22,526 bases of DNA from positions 1 to 22,526 of the forward strand of contig JAEETR010000054.1 in assembly GCA_016286595.1 (NCBI GenBank), read 5' to 3'. Below, one piece after another: positions 7,756-15,126 of the stretch (positions within the stretch are counted from its first letter, which is position 1; every line of letters starts with the position of its first letter). This DNA comes from Oscillospiraceae bacterium. GTDB lineage: Bacteria > Bacillota > Clostridia > Oscillospirales > Oscillospiraceae. The position numbers and the translations under genes are program-made. Under the pieces are notes generated by a model. The model did not search any database. It was not told the origin of the DNA and was given only the letters and a program-made list of their open reading frames with translations.

Positions 7756-8337
7756 TCACTTGCCCACCGCCCTGTCTATGGCGGCGGCCAGAGCGTCCCG
7801 CCCCAGTCCGGTCTGCGCGGAATAGGGAATCACGCTCCCGTCCTCCGCCCCGAGCGTCCCGACGATCGTCCCCAGATTGGGCTCGATCTCGCTTTTTTTC
7901 AGTTTGTCCAGCTTGTTGGCCACGATTATCACTGGGCAGCCGGAATCTCTGTACCACTCCATCATGGTAACGTCGTCCCCGGTGGGCTTGTGCCTCGCGT
8001 CCACGATGAGGACGCCGCAGGTGACGCAGCCGCTGGAGAAATACGCCTCCATGAGCTTTGCCCAGCGCTCCCGCTCGCTCCTGGTGACCTGCGCGAAGCC
8101 GTAGCCGGGCAGGTCGGTGATATAGGCGGGCCCGATCCTGAAGTAGTTGACGTGGGCCGTCTTGCCGGGGGTGGAGCCTACCCGGGCGAAGTTCTTTCTC
8201 CGCACGAGGGTGTTTATAACGGAGCTTTTGCCCACGTTGGAGCGCCCCGTAAAGGCTATCTGCGGAAGGCCGTCACGAATGAACCCGTCGGCTCCCGCTG
8301 CCGATTTTATGAACTCGGCCCTGGTGAAATCCAGCAT
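7756..8337 (-). CDS. engB: Ribosome biogenesis GTPase EngB/YsxC (YihA)
   Basis: Essential-type GTPase needed for late 50S ribosomal subunit assembly. The 193 residues carry a complete G domain: G1 GRSNVGKSS (31-39), G2 threonine in STPGKT (55-60), G3 DLPGYG (75-80) and G4 NKLD (141-144). The G5-like TSAQTG region near the end is represented by YSAQTG. The ATG at 8337 has a TGAGGT ribosome binding site that overlaps the stop codon of lon, the classic lon-engB coupling of Firmicutes. It is in the cytoplasm and ribosome-associated. Confidence 0.96.
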   Translation of the reverse strand: MLDFTRAEFIKSAAGADGFIRDGLPQIAFTGRSNVGKSSVINTLVRRKNFARVGSTPGKTAHVNYFRIGPAYITDLPGYGFAQVTRSERERWAKLMEAYFSSGCVTCGVLIVDARHKPTGDDVTMMEWYRDSGCPVIIVANKLDKLKKSEIEPNLGTIVGTLGAEDGSVIPYSAQTGLGRDALAAAIDRAVGK

Positions 8338-8344
8338 ATCGACC

Positions 8345-10771
8345 TCACTGAACGGGGCAGTTGGCGCTGTTCACGGAGGGCTTGTCCTCCGCGGCAGCCA
8401 CGCTCTGCGCGCTGTCAGCCCTGGCGTCCGTCCCCTCGCCGGGGGACACCAGCGCTCCGAAAACGGCGCCGATGACGTCGTCCATATGTCTGACGGTGAT
8501 GAAGTTGAGACTGCGGCGGACGGTCTGGTCTATCTCCTCGAGATTCTGCTCGTTCTCGGCGGGGATGAGCACCGTCTTCACGCCGTAGCGCAGCGCTGCC
8601 ATGGTCTTTTCCTTGAGTCCGCCGATGGGCAGCACCCGCCCGGACAGCGTTATCTCGCCGGTCATGGCGATGTCGCACCGCACGGGGGTGCCTGTGAGGG
8701 CGGAAATCATGGCCACGGCGATGGTTATTCCGGCGGAGGGCCCGTCCTTGGGCACTGCGCCCTCGGGGAAATGGACGTGGATATCCCGCGTCTTGTAGAA
8801 CTCCGGGTCTATGCCCAGCGCGCCGCAGCGGTTGCGGATATAGGTCAGCGCCGCCTGGGCGGACTCCTGCATCACGTGGCCCAGATTGCCGGTCAGCTCA
8901 AGCTTGCCGCTGCCTTCCAGGCACACGGCCTCCACCTCGAGCATCTCGCCGCCCACGCTGGTCCAGGCAAGTCCGTTCACTATACCTATCTCGTCCTTGC
9001 CGGACAGTCTCTCCGGCAGGAAGCGGCGGGGACCCAGCAGCTTTTCAAGGTCGGCGCCCCTGACGGAAACGCTCTTCTCCCCGTCAGCTATCCTGACCGC
9101 GGCCTTGCGGCACACGGATGCCAGCGTCCGCTCGAACTGACGGACGCCGGATTCCCGGGTATAACCGGAGATCATCTCCCGCAGGGCCTCGTCGCTGACG
9201 CGCAGGGTCCGGCCGTTGAGGCCGTGACGTTTTCTCTGACGGGGCAGCAGGTGGCCTTTGGCAATCTGCAGCTTCTCCTCGTCGGTGTAGCCGGATATCT
9301 CTATGACCTCCATACGGTCCAGCAGGGGCCGGGGTATGGTGTCGGTGGTATTGGCGGTGGTGATGAACAGCACGTTTGAAAGGTCGAAGGGTATCTCCAG
9401 GAAGTTGTCCCGGAAGGTGCTGTTCTGCTCCGGGTCCAGCGCCTCCAGCAGAGCGGAGGCCGGGTCGCCCCGGTAGTCGGAGCCCAGCTTGTCTATCTCG
9501 TCCAGCAGAAGAAGGGGGTTGTTGGAGCCCGACTGGCTTATGGCGGCCATTATCCTGCCGGGCATGGCGCCCACGTAGGTCTTTCTGTGGCCGCGTATCT
9601 CCGCCTCGTCGTGCACTCCGCCCAGGCTCATGCGGGCCAGCTTTCTGTTGGTGGCGTCGGCTATGGAGATGGCTACGCTGGTCTTGCCGGTGCCCGGGGG
9701 GCCGACAAGGCAGATAATTCCGCTCTTTGCGTCGGGCGTGAGCTGACGGACGGCCAGATATTCAAGGATGCGCTCCTTCACCTTTTCAAGGCCGAAGTGG
9801 TCCCTGTCAAGTATCTTTCTGGCGGCGTTTATGTCAAGGCGCTCCTTTGTGGACTTGTGCCAGGGAAGCGCGAGGCACGCGTCCAGATAAGTGCGGATAA
9901 CGGTGCCCTCGGCGGAGCCAAAGGGCTGCTTCGCGAGGCGGTCCGTCTCCTTAAGGAGCTTGTTGGTTATATCCTCGCTGAGGGCAAGGGCCAGAATGCT
10001 GTCCCTGTACCGGTCTATCTCGCTGTTCTCATCGTCTCCCAGCTCGCTCTGGAGAATGCGCATCTGTTCCCGCAGCACGTTGTCCCGCTGGGAGTGCATG
10101 AGACGGTCCCGGAGCTTGAAATTTATCTCCTGTTCTATGTTCAGGACCTCTATCTCCTTCGAAAGGGTCTCGGTTATGGCGTCAAGCCGCTGCCATCCCT
10201 CGGTTATCTCCAGCACGGCCTGCTTCTTGTCGTAGTGTACGTACACGTTCTGGGCGATGAAATCGGCCACGTAGCCCGCGTCGTTCTTCTGGGAAAGACT
10301 CATTATGGTGTCGGGCGAGATGCCCTCCACGAACTCGGCGTACTGCCGGAAAAGCTCCACCGCCGTCCTTATCCTGGCGTCCTGCCGGCTGGTCTCGGCG
10401 AAGGCGGGACTCTCCTCGATGGGCTGCACCTCCGCCCGGAAGCGGTTGGACATGGCGTTCATCGACAGGAGCCTGCCGCGCGTAAGCCCCTCCACCATGA
10501 CGTGAAGTCCGCCCTCCGGCTTCTTCACGAACTGGCGGAGATTGCATATAACGCCAATATCGTACAACTGCTCTCTGCCGGGGTGCTCGTCCATCACGTC
10601 CCGCTGGGTGACGAGGAAAATCCTTCTGTCCCTGGCGGCGGCGGCGTTTATGGCCTCGATGGAGGCCCTCCGCTCCACGTTGAAGCTGACGCTCATGCTG
10701 GGGAAAACGCAAAGTCCCCGCAGGGCCATCATGGGAAGTCTCTCTGCCGTTGTCACAGGATCATCTATCAT
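8345..10771 (-). CDS. lon: ATP-dependent Lon protease
   Basis: Cytosolic AAA+ serine protease degrading misfolded and regulatory proteins. With the start at ATG 10771 the protein has 808 residues: N-terminal LON domain (about 10-205), a coiled helical region, AAA+ domain with Walker A GPPGTGKT (357-364) and Walker B LLLLDEID (420-427), and the proteolytic domain with Ser679 (in KDGPSAG) and Lys722 (in GGLKEK). These two positions equal the well-known E. coli numbering, which supports this start. A frame extending to 10957 would add 62 unrelated residues and reach into clpX. AAAGAGGT lies 6 bases before the chosen ATG. Two hairpins separate it from clpX, and no clear promoter of its own is visible. 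engB follows 7 bases after the stop. Confidence 0.97.
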   Translation of the reverse strand: MIDDPVTTAERLPMMALRGLCVFPSMSVSFNVERRASIEAINAAAARDRRIFLVTQRDVMDEHPGREQLYDIGVICNLRQFVKKPEGGLHVMVEGLTRGRLLSMNAMSNRFRAEVQPIEESPAFAETSRQDARIRTAVELFRQYAEFVEGISPDTIMSLSQKNDAGYVADFIAQNVYVHYDKKQAVLEITEGWQRLDAITETLSKEIEVLNIEQEINFKLRDRLMHSQRDNVLREQMRILQSELGDDENSEIDRYRDSILALALSEDITNKLLKETDRLAKQPFGSAEGTVIRTYLDACLALPWHKSTKERLDINAARKILDRDHFGLEKVKERILEYLAVRQLTPDAKSGIICLVGPPGTGKTSVAISIADATNRKLARMSLGGVHDEAEIRGHRKTYVGAMPGRIMAAISQSGSNNPLLLLDEIDKLGSDYRGDPASALLEALDPEQNSTFRDNFLEIPFDLSNVLFITTANTTDTIPRPLLDRMEVIEISGYTDEEKLQIAKGHLLPRQRKRHGLNGRTLRVSDEALREMISGYTRESGVRQFERTLASVCRKAAVRIADGEKSVSVRGADLEKLLGPRRFLPERLSGKDEIGIVNGLAWTSVGGEMLEVEAVCLEGSGKLELTGNLGHVMQESAQAALTYIRNRCGALGIDPEFYKTRDIHVHFPEGAVPKDGPSAGITIAVAMISALTGTPVRCDIAMTGEITLSGRVLPIGGLKEKTMAALRYGVKTVLIPAENEQNLEEIDQTVRRSLNFITVRHMDDVIGAVFGALVSPGEGTDARADSAQSVAAAEDKPSVNSANCPVQ

Positions 10772-10796
10772 ATAATACCTCTTTGGGTCTGTCAAA

Positions 10797-10812
10797 AGCC
10801 GCCGCGGCGGCT
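10797..10812 (-). repeat. Perfect 16-base palindrome before lon, terminator-like
   Basis: AGCCGCCGCGGCGGCT is its own reverse complement. On the minus strand it is followed directly by TTTTGAC. As RNA it could fold into a 6-bp G+C stem with a CGCG loop and a short U run, 25 bases before the lon start codon. It may act as a weak terminator, attenuator or operator. Confidence 0.4.
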
Positions 10813-10840
10813 CATATCGTCTCGTTTGCTGCTCGTTTTC

Positions 10841-10870
10841 AGAAAGAGCCGCACGAAATTGTGCGGCTCT
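10841..10870 (-). terminator. Intrinsic terminator after clpX
   Basis: A perfect 10-bp stem (AGAGCCGCAC/GTGCGGCTCT) with a 6-base loop starts five bases after the clpX stop codon. On the minus strand it runs into UUUCU. The U tract is short, so some read-through into lon is likely. Confidence 0.65.
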
Positions 10871-10875
10871 CACGG

Positions 10876-12144
10876 TCAGATGGCTGTGTAGGCGTCCGGG
10901 TCTATCTGGGGCTTCGGCCGGCGGATGACCTCCGGCGAACCCTCTCCCCTGGCGCACTCCTTTGTTATTATGACCCTCTCTATCCGCTCGTCGGAGGGTA
11001 CCTGGAACATAATGGTGGTGAGGATGTTCTCCATGACGGAGCGCAGTCCTCTCGCGCCGATGTTCAGCTCCATGGCTCTGTCCGCCACGGCCTCGAGGGC
11101 CTCGTCCTCAAACTCAAGGGTCACGTTGTCATAGCTGAAAAGCGTCTTATACTGCCTTGTGAGGGCATTTTTCGGCTCTTTCAGTATGCGCACCAGGTCC
11201 TCCCTGCCGAGGGAGCGAAGGGGCACGATGACCGGCATTCTGCCGATGAGCTCGGGGATGATGCCGTAGCGCAGCAGGTCGTGGGATTCCACGTTCTTGA
11301 GGATCTCGCCCACGTCCCGCTCCTTTTTGCTCTCCACCGCTGCGCCGAAGCCCATGGAACGGCGGTCGAGCCGGTGCTCTATTATCTTGTCTATGCCGTC
11401 GAAAGCGCCGCCGCATATAAACAGGATGTTGGTGGTGTCCACCTGGATGAACTCCTGATGTGGGTGCTTCCTGCCTCCCGGGGGAGGCACGTTGGCGAAG
11501 GTGCCCTCAAGCAGCTTCAGAAGAGCCTGCTGCACCCCCTCGCCGGACACGTCCCTGGTGATGGACACGTTCTCGCTCTTGCGGGCGATCTTGTCGATCT
11601 CGTCGATGTAGATTATCCCCCGCTCCGCCAGCGGCACGTTGAAGTCCGCCGCCTGCAGAAGGCGCAGAATGATGTTCTCCACGTCGTCGCCCACGTAGCC
11701 GGCCTCGGTGAGGGTGGTGGCGTCGGCGATGGCGAAGGGCACGTTCAGAAGCTTTGCCAGGGTCTGGGCAAAGAAGGTCTTGCCGGAACCGGTGGGGCCC
11801 AGCAGCAGGACGTTGCTCTTCTGCAGCTCGGTGTCGTTATTGTCGGCGAAATATATGCGCTTGTAGTGGTTGTACACCGCCACGGAAAGCGCTATCTTCG
11901 CGTCCTCCTGCCCGATGATGTAGGAGTCAAGATACTCCTTTATCTCCATGGGCTTGGGCACCGAGGGCATATCCGTGCCCCGCTCCTCCGGCTCCTCCAT
12001 ATAGTCGTCGCTTATTATGGAATTGCACAGAAGGATGCACTCGTTGCAGATATACACGTTGGGCCCGGCGATTATCCTGTCCACCTGGTCCTCGGTCTTG
12101 CCGCAGAAGCTGCAGCGGATAAGTTTTTCGTCGTTTTTCTGCAT
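10876..12144 (-). CDS. clpX: ClpX, ATPase subunit of ClpXP protease
   Basis: AAA+ unfoldase that feeds tagged substrates to ClpP. The 422-residue protein has the N-terminal zinc-binding domain with cysteines 11, 14, 33 and 36, Walker A GPTGSGKT (116-123), pore loop GYVG (149-152), Walker B DEID (181-184) and the RKH pore loop (224-226). The ClpP-docking loop, usually IGF or LGF, reads MGF at 263-265. Its ATG at 12144 lies 29 bases after the clpP stop, with AAAGG upstream. Order tig-clpP-clpX-lon is standard in Firmicutes. A terminator-like hairpin follows the stop. Confidence 0.97.
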   Translation of the reverse strand: MQKNDEKLIRCSFCGKTEDQVDRIIAGPNVYICNECILLCNSIISDDYMEEPEERGTDMPSVPKPMEIKEYLDSYIIGQEDAKIALSVAVYNHYKRIYFADNNDTELQKSNVLLLGPTGSGKTFFAQTLAKLLNVPFAIADATTLTEAGYVGDDVENIILRLLQAADFNVPLAERGIIYIDEIDKIARKSENVSITRDVSGEGVQQALLKLLEGTFANVPPPGGRKHPHQEFIQVDTTNILFICGGAFDGIDKIIEHRLDRRSMGFGAAVESKKERDVGEILKNVESHDLLRYGIIPELIGRMPVIVPLRSLGREDLVRILKEPKNALTRQYKTLFSYDNVTLEFEDEALEAVADRAMELNIGARGLRSVMENILTTIMFQVPSDERIERVIITKECARGEGSPEVIRRPKPQIDPDAYTAI

Positions 12145-12173
12145 GGGAATCAGGGCCTTTCAGTGGTGAGATG

Positions 12174-12755
12174 TCAGCGCTTGACTATTACCTGATCGAT
12201 CAGGCCGAACTCCAGGGCCTCCTGAGCGGTCATGAAATTGTCGCGCTCGGTGGCGTCGGCTATCACGTCCACGCTCTTGCCGGTGTTCTCCGCCAGTATC
12301 TCGTTGAGACGCTGACGGATCTGCAGGATGTGCTCGGCCTGGATCTTTATGTCGGAGGCCTGACCCTGGCTGCCGCCGGAGGGCTGGTGGATCATTATCT
12401 CGGAGTTGGGCAGGGCAAGGCGCTTGCCCTTCGCGCCCGCGGACAGCAGGAACGCGCCCATGGACGCGGCCATGCCGATGCAGATGGTGGACACGTCGCA
12501 CTTTATATACTGCATCGTGTCGTAGATGGCCATTCCCGCGGTGACGGAGCCACCGGGGGAATTGATGTAGAACTGGATGTCCTTGTCGGGGTCCTGGGCC
12601 TCAAGATAGAGAAGCTGGGCCACGATAAGGCCGGCGGAGACGTCGTTCACGTCCTCGCACAGGAATACTATTCTGTCGTTGAGAAGGCGGGAGAAGATGT
12701 CGTAGGACCGCTCCCCTCTGGAGGTCTGCTCAACTACGTAAGGTACAAGACTCAT
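12174..12755 (-). CDS. clpP: ClpP, proteolytic subunit of Clp protease
   Basis: Self-compartmentalised serine peptidase forming a tetradecamer that works with ClpX. From the ATG at 12755 the protein has 193 residues, starts MSLVPYVVEQTSRGERSYDI, and carries the full triad Ser98 (GMAAS), His123 (MIHQPSGG) and Asp172 (ERDNFM). AAAGGAG eight bases before this ATG favours it over an in-frame ATG at 12797, which would add 14 residues not found in the family. The 98-base gap to tig contains a 7-bp inverted repeat. No CtsR or HrcA site was recognised. Confidence 0.97.
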   Translation of the reverse strand: MSLVPYVVEQTSRGERSYDIFSRLLNDRIVFLCEDVNDVSAGLIVAQLLYLEAQDPDKDIQFYINSPGGSVTAGMAIYDTMQYIKCDVSTICIGMAASMGAFLLSAGAKGKRLALPNSEIMIHQPSGGSQGQASDIKIQAEHILQIRQRLNEILAENTGKSVDVIADATERDNFMTAQEALEFGLIDQVIVKR

Positions 12756-12782
12756 TGAAATGCTCCTTTGCTGAAATCGCGC

Positions 12783-12800
12783 GGTATGACGCATCATACC
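12783..12800 (-). repeat. Inverted repeat in clpP leader
   Basis: GGTATGA and TCATACC flank a 4-base centre, giving a perfect 7-bp stem 28 bases upstream of the clpP ATG. No U run follows it on the minus strand, so it is not a normal terminator. The tig-clpP gap (12756-12853) holds no convincing promoter: TATTAT is present but lacks a good -35. Confidence 0.4.
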
Positions 12801-12853
12801 CTGATAATATCCACACGCCGCGCCAAATATTCAGCACGGCGGTGAAATCGGTG

Positions 12854-14272
12854 TTATTCTTTTTTCTCCGCCTCGGCTTCGGCGGTCTCCTCAGGCTTGG
12901 GCTCGGCCTTTTTCCGGGTCCTGCGCTTGGGCTTCTCGTCGGTCTTCTCCTCTGCCTTTTCCTCGGTCTTGGGCTCTTCGGCGGGGACCTCGGAGGGATC
13001 GAGCGCCACGGCGCTGTCAAGCACCAGCTTGCGGGCCTTGTCCATGCGCAGCTGGTTTTTGACAATGTCGGCGGAGATCATGTTCTTGATGTTGTCGGCC
13101 TCCATATTGTAGGTCTTGGCCATCTGGGCGTACTGCTCCTCGACCTCTTCGTCGGTGACCTCGATATTCTCGGCGGCGGCTATCTTCTCGATGGCCAGGT
13201 CAAGACGGATGCGCTTCTCGGCGTTGGGCTTGAGGGTCTCCTTCATCTGCTCCTCGGTGGAACCCAGGATGTTCAGATAGGTGGCGAAGTCCAGGCCGGA
13301 GGAGGACATGCGGTATCTGTACTCGTCCAGCATGTTGCCGGCCTCGTTCTCGATCATGGACGCGGGGATGTCGCACTCCACGCCGGTGGCCAGCTTGTCG
13401 AATATCTCATTGGCGAACATCTCGTCGTTATCGGCCTGACGGCGCTCGAGCATGTCCTTGCGGACGCTCTCGCGGTACTCGGCCAGGGTGTCGAACTCGG
13501 AGACGTCCTTGGCGAACTCGTCGTCCAGCTCGGGGAGTATCTTCTCGCGCACGGAGTTGACCTTGACCTTGAATACGGCGTCCTTGCCGGCCAGGTCGGC
13601 CTGATAGTTCTCGGGGAAGGTGACGTTTATATCCTTCTCCTCGCCGGCGCTCATGCCCACCACCTGGTCCTCGAAGCCGGGGATGAAGGTGCCGGAGCCC
13701 AGGGACAGATCGTAATCCTCGCCCTTGCCGCCGTCGAAGGCCACACCGTTGACGAAGCCCTCGAAGTCGATGTTGGCGCTGTCGCCCAGGGCGGCGGGAC
13801 GCTCGACCTCTTCAAGTCTGGCGTTCTGATTGCGGATGGTCTCGATCTGGTCGTCCACCTCTTTGTCGCCCACCAGGGCGCTGAGCTTCACAGCGGACAG
13901 GCCCTTGTACTGTCCCAGCTCGAACTCGGGATAAACGTCCACGAGGATCTTGAGGGTGACGTTCTTGTCGTCGTCAACGTTGAAATCGGTGATAGAAGGG
14001 GTGCCCACCACGTCGAGCTTGCCCTGCTCGACGGCGAACTGCAGCACGGTGGGATATATCTCGTCCAGAGCCGTCTCGTAGAAGACGCCCTCGCCGTAGA
14101 TGCTCTCTATCATCTTCCGGGGGGCCTTGCCCTTTCTGAAGCCGGGCAGCGTTATCTTGCCTCTGTCCTTGAGATAGGCCTTCGCTACGGCCTGCTCAAA
14201 CTCTTCCGCGCTGACCTTGACCTCGATCTCGGCGGTGCTCTTTTCTTTTTTCTCTGCTCCAATGAATTCCAC
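12854..14272 (-). CDS. tig: Trigger factor, ribosome-associated chaperone
   Basis: Binds near the ribosomal exit tunnel and shields nascent chains; the middle domain is an FKBP-type prolyl isomerase. The ribosome-docking signature GFRKGKAP is at residues 44-51. The isomerase domain includes DSANIDFEGFVNGVAFDGG and GSGTFIPGFEDQVVGM. A helical C-terminal domain follows. The 472 residues exceed the usual length of about 430 because of a charged lysine/glutamate/proline tail (about the last 40 residues). The start is GTG (14272-14270) with a near-perfect AGGAGG eight bases upstream. A sigma-A promoter lies at 14321-14349. It heads the protein quality-control cluster. Confidence 0.97.
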   Translation of the reverse strand: MEFIGAEKKEKSTAEIEVKVSAEEFEQAVAKAYLKDRGKITLPGFRKGKAPRKMIESIYGEGVFYETALDEIYPTVLQFAVEQGKLDVVGTPSITDFNVDDDKNVTLKILVDVYPEFELGQYKGLSAVKLSALVGDKEVDDQIETIRNQNARLEEVERPAALGDSANIDFEGFVNGVAFDGGKGEDYDLSLGSGTFIPGFEDQVVGMSAGEEKDINVTFPENYQADLAGKDAVFKVKVNSVREKILPELDDEFAKDVSEFDTLAEYRESVRKDMLERRQADNDEMFANEIFDKLATGVECDIPASMIENEAGNMLDEYRYRMSSSGLDFATYLNILGSTEEQMKETLKPNAEKRIRLDLAIEKIAAAENIEVTDEEVEEQYAQMAKTYNMEADNIKNMISADIVKNQLRMDKARKLVLDSAVALDPSEVPAEEPKTEEKAEEKTDEKPKRRTRKKAEPKPEETAEAEAEKKE

Positions 14273-14320
14273 AACGGTTTCCTCCTGTAAGCGATATCGC
14301 AGGGTCGATAAATCCTTGAT

Positions 14321-14349
14321 ATTATATCAGTACCGGTACATAAAAGCAA
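14321..14349 (-). promoter_or_regulatory. Sigma-A promoter of tig
   Basis: On the minus strand, TTGCTT (14349-14344) and a perfect TATAAT (14326-14321) are separated by 17 bases, which puts the start near 14314. The spacer contains the perfect 10-base palindrome GTACCGGTAC (14330-14339). The -35 element lies only 8 bases beyond the stop codon of the upstream metallophosphoesterase gene. Confidence 0.75.
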
Positions 14350-14356
14350 ACTTTTT

Positions 14357-15040
14357 TTACATTATTTTGACAGGGGTGAAATTGACGGCGTCGGCGGAAA
14401 CGATGTTGTAGGTAATGCCCCCCGCCGTACCGGTATAGGCCAGGGGTATGCCCCTGCCGTGAACGTGGCCGTAATAGCATCTTTTCACGCCGTAGGCCTC
14501 CATCAGATCGATGATTTCCCGGAAGATGCTGCCGGCGAAGATGGGCGGGTAGTGGAGAAAAACTATCTTCTCAGGCGCGTCCCCCGCCGCCCTGAGGCTG
14601 GTCTCCAGTCGTCCGACCTCCCGGGCGGCTATCTTTTTGTCGTGCTCGGTGCTTTTGGGACCGAGAAGCCATCCCTTCGTGCCGCACAGGGCCGTATCGC
14701 CGTAAAAATAGCAGTTATTGTGGAGAATACTGCATGATTTAACGCCGTTCTCGTCGAAAAACCGCTGCACCTTCGCGGCGGTGTTCCACCAGAAATCGTG
14801 GTTGCCCTTGAGGATGTACTTTTTCCCGGGCAGGCTCTCGATGAACCGGAAATCCTCCAGGCAGGAGTCCATGTCGGACCCCCACGTCAGGTCCCCGCAC
14901 AGCACCACCGTGTCGTCGTCGTTTACGCCCTCGAAGCCCTTTTTCAATTTTTCCGCGTGGTCCTCCCACGCCGGCCCGAACACGTCCATGGGTTTGTCTG
15001 AGCCGAAGGACAGGTGCAGGTCTCCGATAGTGTACAGCAT
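14357..15040 (-). CDS. Calcineurin-like metallophosphoesterase
   Basis: Dinuclear-metal phosphoesterase of 227 residues; substrate unknown. All family motifs are present in order: GDLHLS (6-11), GDLTWG, GNHDFWW, HYPP and GHVHG. The chosen ATG at 15040 begins MLYTIGDLHL, as family members do, and has TGGAG seven bases upstream. A frame reaching 15124 would add 28 residues read through the divergent promoter region and is rejected. The gene is divergent from the DUF1540 gene and sits immediately upstream of the tig promoter. No terminator is visible between it and tig, so some read-through into tig is possible. It resembles the YkuE/Clostridia 'serine/threonine phosphatase-like' group, but a protein phosphatase role is not supported. 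Confidence 0.9.
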   Translation of the reverse strand: MLYTIGDLHLSFGSDKPMDVFGPAWEDHAEKLKKGFEGVNDDDTVVLCGDLTWGSDMDSCLEDFRFIESLPGKKYILKGNHDFWWNTAAKVQRFFDENGVKSCSILHNNCYFYGDTALCGTKGWLLGPKSTEHDKKIAAREVGRLETSLRAAGDAPEKIVFLHYPPIFAGSIFREIIDLMEAYGVKRCYYGHVHGRGIPLAYTGTAGGITYNIVSADAVNFTPVKIM

Positions 15041-15055
15041 AATTTCTCCAAAAAA

Positions 15056-15084
15056 GCATACAGCCCGGCGCGGCGGGCACAATA
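15056..15084 (+). promoter_or_regulatory. Possible forespore (sigma-G/F-like) promoter of DUF1540 gene
   Basis: GCATA (15056-15060) and CACAATA (15078-15084) are 17 bases apart and resemble the sigma-G pattern GYATR and CATnnTA with one mismatch in the -10 part. The region shows no good sigma-A promoter on either strand. The assignment is tentative. Confidence 0.3.
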
Positions 15085-15090
15085 ATAAGA

Positions 15091-15103
15091 CCGTCGCCGA
15101 CGG
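15091..15103. repeat. CCGTCGCCGACGG palindrome in divergent gap
   Basis: A perfect dyad of 6-base arms around one base, in the 86-base gap between the metallophosphoesterase and DUF1540 genes. If the forespore-like promoter is real, this would be the very 5' end of the DUF1540 mRNA. It could also be an operator. Confidence 0.4.
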
Positions 15104-15126
15104 AAAAAAGAAAAAGGAGCGCAAAT

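Noticed and set aside
10814..10844. Sigma-A promoter for lon (CTGAAA-N18-GATATG)
   Set aside because: The -35 matches 4 of 6 and the -10 only 3 of 6 consensus bases, too weak to list.
10772..10875. CtsR or HrcA (CIRCE) operator near the Clp/Lon genes
   Set aside because: I looked in the gaps around clpP, clpX and lon for tandem GGTCAAA heptads and for TTAGCACTC-N9-GAGTGCTAA and found neither; TTTTGACAGACCCAAA before lon is not a tandem CtsR site.
10772..10957. N-terminal extension of Lon by 62 residues
   Set aside because: It reads through the two hairpins and into clpX, resembles no Lon protein, and the ATG at 10771 has a ribosome binding site and gives Ser679/Lys722 numbering identical to E. 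coli Lon.
10750..12195. Plus-strand open frame of 481 codons
   Set aside because: It is antisense to clpX, which has all ClpX motifs intact; no domain is recognisable in the antisense product.
12755..14290. Plus-strand open frame of 511 codons rich in Leu, Gly and Val
   Set aside because: It is the exact complement of trigger factor, with low-complexity composition caused by codon bias in the real gene.
15041..15124. N-terminal extension of the metallophosphoesterase
   Set aside because: It covers the divergent promoter region and the DUF1540 ribosome binding site; the family N-terminus MLYTIGDLH starts at 15040 with its own ribosome binding site.
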